The position numbers were made by a program, and so were the translations under genes. Below the pieces are notes generated by a model. It did no database searches. It was given only the letters and a program-made list of their open reading frames with translations, and was not told the DNA's origin. Below are positions 24,312 to 32,499 of a DNA stretch of 34,439 bases, in pieces. The stretch lies in NCBI GenBank assembly GCA_040905475.1, contig JBBDRM010000139.1, positions 1 through 34,439 of the forward strand. Reading direction: 5' to 3'. The stretch comes from Actinomycetota bacterium (GTDB taxonomy: Bacteria > Actinomycetota > AC-67). Position 1 is the first letter of the stretch. Each line of letters opens with the position of its first letter.

Positions 24312-25877
24312 TCACCGCTTCCCAGGGAGGGCGGCGAGCTCCTCGCGTGCGACGACCCGATCGTCGAAGGGCAGCACGCGATCGGCGAACTTCTGACCGG
24401 TCTCGTGGCCCTTCCCGGCGATGACGACGAGATCGCCGGGCCGGGCGGCGATCACCGCGGCTCGGATCGCCGCTCGCCGGTCCGGCTCCACCTCGTACGC
24501 CCCGCCACCTTCCTGTGCGCCGGCTTCGATCTCCGCGATGATCGCGAGCGGATCCTCAGAACGCGGATTATCCGAGGTCACGAAGCTCAGGTCTGCGAGT
24601 GAGGTGGCGATCTTCCCCATCAGCGGCCGCTTGCCCCGGTCGCGATCGCCGCCGCAGCCGAAGACGGCGATCAGTCGCCCCTCGCACACGTCGCGCGCCG
24701 CGCGCAGGACGTTCTCCAATGCGCCCGGCGTGTGGGCATAGTCGACGACGACCGCGAACGGCTGACCCACGTCGACGGCCTCGAGCCGCCCGGGAACGCC
24801 GCCCAGCTTCGCGATCCCGTCGGCCGCCGTTTCGAGCGGAAGCCCGAGCGCGTGGAACGCTGCAATGGTGCCGAGCGCGTTCGCGACGTTGTACCGGCCG
24901 GTGATCGGAACGCGAACCGCCATGTGCCGCCCGTCGACGACACAGGTGAACCGCGAACCCTCCGCCGTCGTCTCGACGTCCATCGCTCGGACGTCGGCGT
25001 CGGAGTCGATCGAGAACGTGACGACGGGGACCGCGGCACCGGCCGCCATCCGCCGCCCGGCGGGGTCGTCGACGTTGATCACTCCGCGTTCGGCGAGCGC
25101 GCCGCCGAACAAACGCGCCTTCGCCTCCTCGTACGATTCGACCGAGCCGTGGAAGTCGAGGTGGTCCCGGGTCAGGTTTGTGAAGATGCCGCACGCGAAC
25201 CGTGTGCCGGCCACACGGTCGAGCGCCAGCCCGTGGCTTGACACTTCCATCGCGACGGCGACTACCCCAGCATCGCGCATCCGCGCCAGGAGGCGCTGCA
25301 ACTCGGGCGCTTCAGGCGTCGTGTGGACCACCGGCAGCAGGACGGTGCCGACGCGAACCTCGACCGTGCCGATGAGGCCGGTGGCCATGCCGGCCTCCGC
25401 GAACGCGCGCTCGAGCATGAACGTCGTCGTCGTCTTACCGTTCGTCCCGGTGACGCCGACGACGGTCATCGAGGCCGACGGACGGCCGAAGATCGCCGAC
25501 GCCGCCGGGCCGCACGCACTCCGGACGGAGGACACACGGACCTGCGGCGCATCGACGTCGAGCCAACGCTCGACGAGCAGAGCGGACGCCCCGCGTGCTA
25601 CGGCGCCCCCGGCGAACGCATGACCGTCGGCGCGTTCTCCGGGTACGCAGCAGAAGAGCGTGCCGTGCGCGACGGCGCGCGAGTCGACCGTGGCGTCGAC
25701 CACGGTTACCGAACGGTCGCCCCGGACGTCGGCACCGGGAAGGACCTGCGCGAGCTCGGCGAGTTCCATAGGGATGGCAGGGGTTCTCTCTCCATCCCCC
25801 GCCCGAGGGAAAAGCCGGACCTCGGGCCCGGCCTGCGGAAAGTCTACCATGCGCCCCAGATCGCCCCCCGAGCTCAT
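24312..25877 (-). CDS. murE: UDP-MurNAc-tripeptide synthetase MurE, meso-diaminopimelate type
   Basis: MurE adds the third residue of the stem peptide. The 521-residue product has DSRAVAHGTLFCCVPG, the P-loop GTNGKTTTT at 144-152, HTTPEAPELQ, EVSSHGLALDRV, FTNLTRDHLDFHG (Lys nearby in EEAKARLF), VDYAHTPGALENVL, FGCGGDRDRGKRPLMG, and SDNPRSEDP. DNPR in the substrate pocket marks meso-diaminopimelate rather than lysine. The ATG at 25877 overlaps the ftsI stop as ATGA. The family domain begins at a second ATG (25769), so the first 36 residues may be a nonconserved extension or not translated. Confidence 0.96.
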   Translation of the reverse strand: MSSGGDLGRMVDFPQAGPEVRLFPRAGDGERTPAIPMELAELAQVLPGADVRGDRSVTVVDATVDSRAVAHGTLFCCVPGERADGHAFAGGAVARGASALLVERWLDVDAPQVRVSSVRSACGPAASAIFGRPSASMTVVGVTGTNGKTTTTFMLERAFAEAGMATGLIGTVEVRVGTVLLPVVHTTPEAPELQRLLARMRDAGVVAVAMEVSSHGLALDRVAGTRFACGIFTNLTRDHLDFHGSVESYEEAKARLFGGALAERGVINVDDPAGRRMAAGAAVPVVTFSIDSDADVRAMDVETTAEGSRFTCVVDGRHMAVRVPITGRYNVANALGTIAAFHALGLPLETAADGIAKLGGVPGRLEAVDVGQPFAVVVDYAHTPGALENVLRAARDVCEGRLIAVFGCGGDRDRGKRPLMGKIATSLADLSFVTSDNPRSEDPLAIIAEIEAGAQEGGGAYEVEPDRRAAIRAAVIAARPGDLVVIAGKGHETGQKFADRVLPFDDRVVAREELAALPGKR

Positions 25878-27610
25878 CGTGCTCTTGTCGCTGCTAACGA
25901 CGCGAAAGACGCGCGCCCCGACGGAACCAGGGCGGGCGGAACCTTCAATCGCGTGATGACGAACCGAGCGATCTCGGTGAACACCGGCGCAGCGGTCGCG
26001 GCCGAGGTGTGCGTATCCGGAGCGTCGAGCACCACGACGACGACGAACCGCGGCGCGTCGGCCGGCACCATGCCCACGAAGGTCGTAACGACGTCCTTCG
26101 AGTAACCGCGCTCGCCGGCGAGCGGCTTCTGCGCGGTGCCCGTCTTGCCGGCGATGACGTAGCCGGGGATGCGCGCGCTCCGTCCGGTGCCTTCTTCGAC
26201 GACACCGACCAGCATCGCGCGGATCTGGGCGGCGGTGTACGGAGCGATCACCCGGCGGTTCTCGCGTCCCTGACGCTCGATCGTGTCGCCGTCACGGTCG
26301 ACCGTCGCACGGACGAGACGCGGCGGAACGAGCACGCCGTCGTTCGCGATGGTCGAGTAGACCTGCGCGATCTGCAACGGGGTGACGGCGATCCCCTGCC
26401 CGATCGGGATGGTGCCCATGCTCGTGGTGTACCAGTCGGCCGTGTCGAGCAGGATGCCGGCCGACTCCGCGGGGAAGCCGATCCCCGTCTTCGTGCCGAG
26501 CCCGAAGCTCCGCAGCATCGAGTGCAGCTTCGTCTTCCCAACACGCTGCGCCACCTGGATGGTTCCGACGTTCGAGGAGCGAGCCAGCGCTTCGGCGTAG
26601 GAGATCTTCCACACGTTGTGCGACTGGAAATCACGGAAGGTCTTGTCGGCGATCTGGAGATTATCCGGGATCCTGAGTATCTCGGCCGGATCGACGAGCT
26701 TCGCCTCGAGCGCGGCGGCGGCGGTGATGACCTTGTTCACCGACCCCGGCTCGTACGCGTCTTGCAGCGCGCGGTTGCGCATCTCGTCCGCGTTGGCGCC
26801 GGAGAAAGAGTTGGGGTCGAGGGGCGGCCAGTTCGCCATCGCCAGCACGTCGCCCGTCCGAGGCTCCATCACGATCGCCGTTCCGTTACTCGCTCCGGTC
26901 TGTTTCAGCGCTCGCTCCAAGGCTTCTTCGGTCGCGAACTGGATGTCGCGGTCGATGGTCAGGATCAGGTCCTGCCCCCGTTCGGGAAGACGAAGCTTGC
27001 TCTCGCCGCCGGCGATCGGCCGCCCGCGCGGATCCTGCTCCAGGATCTCTTCGCCCGGCACGCCGGCGAGGAGCTGCTCCCATCCGGCTTCGAGGCCGCC
27101 GAGGCCGACGTTGTCGGTGCCGACGAAGCCGACCACCTGCGCCGCGAGCGGTCCCGCCGGATAGACGCGCTTGATCTCGTCGAGCGAGCCGATCCCGGGG
27201 AGGCTCAGAGCCAGTACGCGCCCGGCGGCGGCGATGTCGACCTTACGGGCCAGGTATACGAACGGCGCGGTGCGCTGCAGCCGTTCTTGGATCAGCGCCG
27301 GCTCGATGCCGAGCAGCGGTCCGATCGCGGCCGCGCTCCCGGCGGCATCGGTGACGAACTGGGGGTTCGCGTAGATCGCGGCGGCGTCCACCGACATCGC
27401 GAGCGGGACGCCGTTCCGGTCGAGGATGCTCCCCCGTTTGGCGGGGAGCTCGACCCGCCGGACGCGCTGCCTCGAACCGAGATCCTCGAACGCCTCCGCC
27501 TTCACGACCTGCAGGTGCACCAGGCGGCCGGCGACGGCGAGCAATGAGATCGCCATCACGCCGAGAAGCGCGAAGAGACGGAGCGCTGGCCGGGCGCCGC
27601 GGCGAGCCAC
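25874..27610 (-). CDS. ftsI: Division-specific class B penicillin-binding protein FtsI (PBP3)
   Basis: The 578-residue bitopic protein has one N-terminal membrane helix (about 10-33), a PBP dimerisation domain starting RGSILDRNGVPLAMS at 59-73, and a transpeptidase domain. Catalytic motifs are S290-VNK293 in EPGSVNK, SSN at 345-347 and KTG at 489-491. It crosslinks glycan strands made by FtsW. There is no PASTA domain, unlike some Gram-positive relatives. The GTG at 27610 lies 11 bases after the ftsL stop, and the gene overlaps murE by four bases. Confidence 0.96.
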   Translation of the reverse strand: MARRGARPALRLFALLGVMAISLLAVAGRLVHLQVVKAEAFEDLGSRQRVRRVELPAKRGSILDRNGVPLAMSVDAAAIYANPQFVTDAAGSAAAIGPLLGIEPALIQERLQRTAPFVYLARKVDIAAAGRVLALSLPGIGSLDEIKRVYPAGPLAAQVVGFVGTDNVGLGGLEAGWEQLLAGVPGEEILEQDPRGRPIAGGESKLRLPERGQDLILTIDRDIQFATEEALERALKQTGASNGTAIVMEPRTGDVLAMANWPPLDPNSFSGANADEMRNRALQDAYEPGSVNKVITAAAALEAKLVDPAEILRIPDNLQIADKTFRDFQSHNVWKISYAEALARSSNVGTIQVAQRVGKTKLHSMLRSFGLGTKTGIGFPAESAGILLDTADWYTTSMGTIPIGQGIAVTPLQIAQVYSTIANDGVLVPPRLVRATVDRDGDTIERQGRENRRVIAPYTAAQIRAMLVGVVEEGTGRSARIPGYVIAGKTGTAQKPLAGERGYSKDVVTTFVGMVPADAPRFVVVVVLDAPDTHTSAATAAPVFTEIARFVITRLKVPPALVPSGRASFASLAATRAR

Positions 27611-27621
27611 GGCGTCCCTGG

Positions 27622-28098
27622 TTACCGTCCCCCCCGCCCGGGGGGCGCGGTGGGCTCGTTGGACCTAGCCGACGGGGCCGGCGAGCTCGGGGAAGCGCTC
27701 GGGCTCGGCGTCAAGAACATGATCTGATCCGGCACGACGAGGCCGAGCTGGATCGCCCGATCGTAGATCCGCTGCGGCGACCGAAGCTGAGCCACCTCGA
27801 GCTCGAGGCGCTCGGCAGCACGGCGCGCGTCGAAGATGCGGTCCTCGATGCCCGACTCGGCGAACCCCGCCTGCCCGATCAGGACGCGGGCAACGACGAT
27901 CACGAGAACGACGCCGAGGGTGATGCCGACGGCCGCGGCCGTCAGCGCACGTGGGGGGCGCCGGCCCGGCGCCGGGCGACCACGCACCACTTCCAGGTGC
28001 CGCGGTCGGTCCGGCGCCGGAGCCGGTCGCCTGGGGCTTGCGATGCCTGCGCGATGTCCCGCTACCACGCCGGCGACTGCAGATCGGGGTGGCGTCAC
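27622..28098 (-). CDS. ftsL: FtsL-like septum formation protein
   Basis: Identification rests on position and architecture, since FtsL diverges fast. The 158-residue protein lies between rsmH and ftsI. It has a basic, Pro-rich cytoplasmic tail (1-50), one membrane helix (51-74, ALTAAAVGITLGVVLVIVVARVLI), and an extracytoplasmic coiled coil (82-106, IEDRIFDARRAAERLELEVAQL). After that comes the family-like YDRAIQLGLVVPDQIMFL, and a Ser/Pro-rich tail. FtsL with DivIC/FtsB and FtsQ regulates FtsWI. The GTG at 28098 overlaps the rsmH stop as GTGA. Confidence 0.85.
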   Translation of the reverse strand: MTPPRSAVAGVVAGHRAGIASPRRPAPAPDRPRHLEVVRGRPAPGRRPPRALTAAAVGITLGVVLVIVVARVLIGQAGFAESGIEDRIFDARRAAERLELEVAQLRSPQRIYDRAIQLGLVVPDQIMFLTPSPSASPSSPAPSARSNEPTAPPGRGGR

Positions 28099-29060
28099 GC
28101 CGCGCTCCCTCCGGGTCGCGGCGAGGATCCGCCGGACGGATGCAGGCCCCAGCGCTCGGCGGCACGCAGCTTCGCGGCCTTCGCACGCGGGTTCGCGGCG
28201 ATCTCTTCAGGCTCGGGCTGAACCGGCCGCCGGGTGATGACACGCAGGCGGGGCACCTCGCCGCGAGACTCGTCCACCATGAACCGCTTCACGATGCGGT
28301 CCTCCAGCGAGTGGTACGAGATCGCGACGAGGCGCCCGCCTTCTCTGAGCGTCGCCACCGCCTGCGGCAGGGAAGAACTGATCGCATCGAGCTCGCCGTT
28401 GACCTCGATGCGGAGAGCTTGAAAGGTGCGGTGCGCCGGGTGCGGCCCGCCCCGGCGCGCCGCGGAAGGCACAGCGTCGCGGATGAGTTCCACGAGCTCG
28501 AGGGTCGTGGAGAGGGGCCTCCGACGCCGGGCCTCGACGATGAAGGTTGCGATGCGCGATGCCCATCGCTCTTCCCCGTAGGTTCGAATGATGCGTGCAA
28601 GATCGGGATGCGGATACGTGTTGACGATGTCTGCCGCAGTGAGCTCCTGAATCCGATCCATGCGCATGTCGAGCGGAGCCTCTTCGCGATACGAGAAGCC
28701 GCGCCCCGGCGAGTCGAGGTGCATAGAGGAGACCCCGAAGTCGTAGAGGATGCCGCCGACGGGCCCCCAGTCAGCCCCGCCGACGATCCCTTCGAGCTCA
28801 TCGAAGTTTCCTTGAACGAGCCGAACGCGATCCCCGAAGCGGTCGAGGCGTCGGCGGGCGATGTCGAGGGCGGACCCGTCTCGGTCGATGCCGAGGAGTC
28901 TGCTCCCTGAGCCGCTCGCTTCGAGTAGTCGTTCTGCATGACCGCCCGCTCCGACCGTCGCATCAACCAGCACTAGCTCTTCCAGCCCCGTCCCCTCTGG
29001 AACGAGGACCCGCGCTACCTCATCCGTAAGGACGGGGACGTGCGATGCACGCCCGTCCAT
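28095..29060 (-). CDS. rsmH: 16S rRNA (cytosine-1402-N4)-methyltransferase RsmH
   Basis: The enzyme methylates N4 of C1402 in the 16S rRNA P-site region using S-adenosylmethionine. The 321-residue product begins with HVPVLTDEV and has the SAM motif DATVGAGGHAERLL, GIDRDGSALDIA, the active-site block LYDFGVSSMHLDSPGRGFSY, DMRMD, FQALRIEVNGEL and ISYHSLEDRIVKRFM. The ATG at 29060 is four bases after the small membrane protein gene. Its C-terminal tail is Pro/Ser-rich. Confidence 0.96.
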   Translation of the reverse strand: MDGRASHVPVLTDEVARVLVPEGTGLEELVLVDATVGAGGHAERLLEASGSGSRLLGIDRDGSALDIARRRLDRFGDRVRLVQGNFDELEGIVGGADWGPVGGILYDFGVSSMHLDSPGRGFSYREEAPLDMRMDRIQELTAADIVNTYPHPDLARIIRTYGEERWASRIATFIVEARRRRPLSTTLELVELIRDAVPSAARRGGPHPAHRTFQALRIEVNGELDAISSSLPQAVATLREGGRLVAISYHSLEDRIVKRFMVDESRGEVPRLRVITRRPVQPEPEEIAANPRAKAAKLRAAERWGLHPSGGSSPRPGGSAA

Positions 29061-29064
29061 GGGA

Positions 29065-29211
29065 TCACCGTGCGAACAACCGAACCGCCGCCAGTGCCAA
29101 ACCGACCGGAGCGGCCAGCGCGGAAGCGGTCAGCGCGATGAGGGTCACGCTCTGCCACAACTCCCCCACAGGGCTGCTCCGCTGCAGCTCCTCGCGCTGG
29201 CGCTCCGTCAT
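29065..29211 (-). CDS. 48-residue single-helix membrane protein between mraZ and rsmH
   Basis: The frame begins at ATG 29211, preceded by a GAGGGTGGGGG tract, lies 17 bases after the mraZ stop and ends four bases before rsmH. The peptide has a charged N-terminus (MTERQREELQ), then one membrane helix at about 20-44 (VTLIALTASALAAPVGLALAAV) and a short basic end. I recognise no family. Its spacing is operon-like and its hydrophobic stretch is unlikely in a random frame. It could be a small division or wall-synthesis accessory protein; function unknown. Confidence 0.6.
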   Translation of the reverse strand: MTERQREELQRSSPVGELWQSVTLIALTASALAAPVGLALAAVRLFAR

Positions 29212-29228
29212 TCCCCCACCCTCCGCAC

Positions 29229-29651
29229 CTACAGCTGCAGATCCGCGATCCGGTCTTCCAAGTTCTCCTCGACGCTTGCGCGCCGGACTTCCCAACGCTC
29301 GGGGTTCCACACTTCGATGCGGGGCCCCGTGCCGATCACGACCACGTCACGTTCGAGACTCGCGTGGCGGCGGAGGGGTTCCGGTACGGAGATCCGGCCC
29401 TGCTTGTCCGGCCGGTCCTCGCTCGCACCTGAGAAGAAGAACCTTGCGGTGTCCCGCCCCCGCGGATCCGCCACCGAGAGTGCGGTCAGCCTTAGGCTGA
29501 AGCTCTCCCAGTCGCCTTGGGACATGACCCACAAGCACCCGTCCAGGCCTCGAGTGAGGACGAGTCCGGATTCCAAGCGCCCGCGGAAGCGGGAGGGAAG
29601 GATGATCCTCCCCTTCGCGTCCAGCGAGTGTTGAAACTCCCCCAGGAACAC
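29229..29651 (-). CDS. mraZ: Transcriptional regulator MraZ
   Basis: The 140-residue protein has two SpoVT/AbrB-type domains, recognised by LDAKGRIILPSRFR (about 10-23) and DKQGRISVPEPLR (about 81-94). MraZ oligomerises and binds tandem repeats upstream of its own operon; in studied bacteria it controls dcw transcription and antagonises or cooperates with RsmH dosage. The start is GTG 29651, with AGAGGGT four bases upstream. Three correctly phased MraZ boxes lie just before it. It is the first gene of the dcw cluster here. Confidence 0.96.
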   Translation of the reverse strand: MFLGEFQHSLDAKGRIILPSRFRGRLESGLVLTRGLDGCLWVMSQGDWESFSLRLTALSVADPRGRDTARFFFSGASEDRPDKQGRISVPEPLRRHASLERDVVVIGTGPRIEVWNPERWEVRRASVEENLEDRIADLQL

Positions 29652-29669
29652 CCAGACCCTCTACCGTCC

Positions 29670-29712
29670 ACCACTGCGCGCCACAATACCCCACCGTTTG
29701 AACAGTCGTCAA
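29670..29712 (-). promoter_or_regulatory. mraZ promoter with three phased MraZ boxes
   Basis: On the minus strand GTGGG (plus 29690-29694), GTGGC (29680-29684) and GTGGT (29670-29674) repeat with an exact ten-base period and five-base spacers, the arrangement known for MraZ operators (TGGGN-N5). A promoter TTGACG (29707-29712), 18-base spacer, TATTGT (29683-29688) has its -10 overlapping the middle box, so MraZ binding should repress its own operon. Confidence 0.65.
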
Positions 29713-29770
29713 TGGTTCTTTCGAGTTAATGGCTGTCAACTAAAGAAAAAACTTGAGGCGACTCTCGTTA

Positions 29771-29784
29771 CGAACATACGTTCG
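29771..29784. promoter_or_regulatory. LexA/SOS-box-like palindrome upstream of mraZ
   Basis: CGAACATACGTTCG fits every position of the Gram-positive LexA consensus CGAACRNRYGTTYG and is a near-perfect inverted repeat. It lies 33 bases downstream of the HNH stop and about 60 bases upstream of the -35 box used for mraZ. The 166-base HNH-mraZ gap otherwise holds the mraZ promoter and boxes and a T-run (TTTTTTC on the minus strand near 29745-29750) with no stem directly before it. Confidence 0.5.
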
Positions 29785-29817
29785 ATTGCAACGCAATGGA
29801 GAGCCGTACGTGGGGTT

Positions 29818-30339
29818 CTAGGCGTGGGCTTCTGCGGAGCGGCGGGTGCCGTGCGAGAGATACGGCGCCCACTTCGGATCGACGCGCCCGACGGCCACGA
29901 CGATCCACACCGAATCGTGCGGAGCACGCGGTGTCGTCTTGAGCTGGAGCCCGGCCTCGTGCGGGAGTCGGTTCTCCTTACGGGAGTTACAGCGCTTGCA
30001 GGCCGCGACGACGTTGTCCCACGTGTGTGTGCCGCCGCGGCTGCGCGGTATCACGTGATCGACGTTCTCGGCCGCGGACCCGCAGTACTGACAGAGATGG
30101 TGATCGCGGATGAATACCGCTCGACGGGACAGCGAGGCGCGCGCACGAAGCGGGACCCGAACGAAGTATTTGAGCCGGATCACCGAGGGGATCGCGATGG
30201 TCATCCGTTCGCTGTGGAGGGACCCGCCGTCCTGATGAAGGACCTCAGCCTTCTGTTTCAGGACGAGAACGACCGCGCGACGTATCGGAACGACGCATAA
30301 CGGCTCGTACGTCGCGTTGAGGACGAGGGCTCTCCCCAA
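29818..30339 (-). CDS. HNH endonuclease family protein
   Basis: The 173-residue product starts (M)GRALVLNATYEPLCVVPIRRAVVLVLKQKAEVL, the common N-terminus of a widespread actinobacterial/cyanobacterial HNH family. It contains RAVFIRDHHLCQYCGS, then VDHVIPRSRGGTHTWDNVVAACKRCNSRKENR: the HNH beta-beta-alpha metal site with DH as the catalytic pair, flanked by two CxxC zinc pairs. These genes are ubiquitous and non-mobile in this phylum and their role is not established. TTG 30339 is chosen because AGGAGG lies eight bases upstream; upstream codons in the frame are not family-like. It is separated from oppF by 100 bases on the same strand. Confidence 0.9.
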   Translation of the reverse strand: MGRALVLNATYEPLCVVPIRRAVVLVLKQKAEVLHQDGGSLHSERMTIAIPSVIRLKYFVRVPLRARASLSRRAVFIRDHHLCQYCGSAAENVDHVIPRSRGGTHTWDNVVAACKRCNSRKENRLPHEAGLQLKTTPRAPHDSVWIVVAVGRVDPKWAPYLSHGTRRSAEAHA

Positions 30340-30439
30340 CTGGCGGTCCTCCTGCCGCCGCTTCCGATCCGGCGGCTCCCGGCGGAGTATAGCAGCGGGC
30401 TCCGAGGACGTTTCCGGCCTGTTTCGGGGTCGAATGGCC

Positions 30440-31489
30440 TCACGCGGGCTCGGACTCGCCCTCGGCCACCGCGGTGGGCTCGACCATCCGTGGACGGATC
30501 CGCCCCCCCCGGATGTCCTCTGCATAGTGACAGGCGACCGTGTGGTTCGGCTCGAGTTCCCGAAGATCCGGAACCTCTTCGGCACAGCGCTCCGGCTGCC
30601 GGAAGGGACAGCGGGTGTGAAACCGACAGCCTGAGGGCGGAGCGGCCGGGCTCGGCAAGTCGCCGGCGAGCAGGATCCGCACACGCCGCAGTTCGACCTC
30701 CGGATCCGGGATGGGGATCGCCGACAGCAATGAGATCGTGTACGGATGCAGTGGTGCCCTATAGAGATCGTCCGAGGGAGCTACCTCCATGATCTTGCCT
30801 AGGTACATCACCGCGACCCGGTCCGAGATGTGTCTCACGACCGCGAGGTCGTGGGCGACGAAGAGGTAGGTCAGTCCCAGCTCTTTCTGGAGCTGCTCCA
30901 TGAGAGTGATGATCTGAGCCTGGATCGACACATCGAGCGCCGATACCGGCTCGTCTGCGACGATCAGATCCGGCCCGACCGCCAGCGCGCGTGCGATCCC
31001 GATTCGTTGACGCTGCCCGCCCGAGAATTCGTGCGGGTAGCGGCCGCCGGACTCGACGGGCAGCCCGACCGCGTCCAGCAGCTCGCGCACGCGCTGATCC
31101 GCGCCTTTACCACGGGTGATCCCGTGAACCTCGAGCGACTCGGATAGCAGCGACGAGACGCTCTGCCGCGGGTCGAGGCTCGAGTAGGGATCCTGAAAGA
31201 TCATCTGCATCCGCCGTCGGATGCGACGCAGCGGCTCGCCGGTCAGAGCAGTGATGTCTTGACCGTCGAACGTGATCGTGCCGGCCGTCGGCTCGATGAG
31301 GCGCAGGATCGTCTTGCCGACCGTGCTCTTGCCGCAGCCGGACTCCCCCACCAACCCCAATGTCTCCCCCCGTTCGATCGTGAGGTCGACAGCGTCGACG
31401 GCGGAAACGGCACCGACTTTCCGCTCGATGAGGATCCCCTCGGTCATAGGGAAGTTGACGGTGAGGCCGCGAACATCGAGCAGATTCAC
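30440..31489 (-). CDS. oppF: Oligopeptide/dipeptide ABC transporter ATP-binding protein OppF/DppF
   Basis: The 349-residue ATPase has Walker A GESGCGKS at 48-55, Q-loop [13 protein letters not shown], signature [15 protein letters not shown], Walker [17 protein letters not shown] and H-loop [10 protein letters not shown], followed by the C-terminal oligopeptide-transporter domain with [15 protein letters not shown]. An N-terminal insertion ([24 protein letters not shown]) is typical of OppF. The GTG at 31489 overlaps the oppD stop as GTGA, with GAGG upstream. Together with OppB, OppC and OppD it forms a four-component importer; the substrate-binding lipoprotein is probably upstream, beyond the right edge. 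Confidence 0.94.
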   Translation of the reverse strand: MNLLDVRGLTVNFPMTEGILIERKVGAVSAVDAVDLTIERGETLGLVGESGCGKSTVGKTILRLIEPTAGTITFDGQDITALTGEPLRRIRRRMQMIFQDPYSSLDPRQSVSSLLSESLEVHGITRGKGADQRVRELLDAVGLPVESGGRYPHEFSGGQRQRIGIARALAVGPDLIVADEPVSALDVSIQAQIITLMEQLQKELGLTYLFVAHDLAVVRHISDRVAVMYLGKIMEVAPSDDLYRAPLHPYTISLLSAIPIPDPEVELRRVRILLAGDLPSPAAPPSGCRFHTRCPFRQPERCAEEVPDLRELEPNHTVACHYAEDIRGGRIRPRMVEPTAVAEGESEPA

Positions 31490-32499
31490 GCCTGATCCTC
31501 CCCCGACGTGCGGTCCGCCGCGACCCAGGCCGACGGCAGGGGGTTGAAGCAACGAAGAAGATGCTCGCGCTCGACCTCTTCGAGAGCCGGAGTCTCCGCG
31601 ACGCACCGATCGATCTTGTTGGCGCAGCGGGGGGCGAACGCACATGCGGCGTCCCACGGGATCGTGTCGCGCGGGGAGCCCTTGATCGGTTGGAGGGGCA
31701 CTCCCCGTGGAAGATCGAGCCGTGGCACTGAGGCGAGGAGTCCGCCGGTGTAGGGGTGGCGCGGACGGGCGAACAGCTCGCGGATGTCCGCATCCTCGAC
31801 GAATCGACCCGCATACATGACGTGAACGCGCTCGCAGGTTCCGGCGACGACTCCTAGGTCATGCGTGATGAGCACGAGCGCCGTGCCTCGATCACGGATA
31901 AGGGCCTGCAGCAAGCCGAGGATCTGCGCCTGGATCGTGACATCCAAGGCGGTCGTCGGTTCGTCGGCGATGAGCAGCTTGGGCTGGCACGCGAGCGCCA
32001 TCGCAATCATCGCCCGCTGCCGCATCCCGCCCGAAAGCTGATGGGGATACTCGCCGACGCGCTGCCGTGCCGCCGGGATGCCGACCAAGTCGAGCAACTG
32101 GGCCGCTTCTGCGATGGCCCGGCCGCGCTGGGTACCGAAATGCTTCTCGAGCACTTCGGCGATCTGCCTGCCGATCGTGAGCACCGGGTTCAGAGAGGTC
32201 ATTGGGTCCTGGAAGATCATCGCGATCTCGCGGCCGCGGACGTCGCGCATCGCCTCATCCGGCAAGCCCAGGAGCTCGCGGCCGTCGAGCTTGACCGACC
32301 CGGTTACTTCGACTCCTCGCTGCGGCAGCAGGCTGAGAATCGCGAGCGACGTCACGCTCTTACCGCAGCCCGACTCCCCTACGATGCCGATCGTCGCGCC
32401 GGGATCCACGTCGAAGGAGACTCGATCCACGGCTCTCACCTCGCGCCGACCGCGCCGCCGGAACGTGACGTGAAGGTCTCGTACCTCGAGCAGGGCCAT
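31486..32499 (-). CDS. oppD: Oligopeptide/dipeptide ABC transporter ATP-binding protein OppD/DppD
   Basis: The 337-residue ATPase has Walker A GESGCGKS at 41-48, Q-loop [13 protein letters not shown], signature [15 protein letters not shown], Walker [17 protein letters not shown] and H-loop [10 protein letters not shown]. The C-terminal domain carries the conserved Cys group [14 protein letters not shown] and a final Cys in LLRCF, a cluster-binding region in this family. The ATG at 32499 overlaps the oppC stop by one base (TGATG). Confidence 0.94.
   Translation of the reverse strand: MALLEVRDLHVTFRRRGRREVRAVDRVSFDVDPGATIGIVGESGCGKSVTSLAILSLLPQRGVEVTGSVKLDGRELLGLPDEAMRDVRGREIAMIFQDPMTSLNPVLTIGRQIAEVLEKHFGTQRGRAIAEAAQLLDLVGIPAARQRVGEYPHQLSGGMRQRAMIAMALACQPKLLIADEPTTALDVTIQAQILGLLQALIRDRGTALVLITHDLGVVAGTCERVHVMYAGRFVEDADIRELFARPRHPYTGGLLASVPRLDLPRGVPLQPIKGSPRDTIPWDAACAFAPRCANKIDRCVAETPALEEVEREHLLRCFNPLPSAWVAADRTSGEDQA

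Noticed and set aside
29711-29739. TTGACA at 29734-29739 (minus strand) as the mraZ -35
   Set aside because: A 17-base spacer leads to ACCATT, a poor -10. The TTGACG/TATTGT pair closer to the gene is better.
29745-29784. Terminator for the HNH gene formed by the CGAAC/GTTCG stem and T-run
   Set aside because: The stem is only five pairs and about 20 bases separate it from the T-run, so it does not form an intrinsic terminator.
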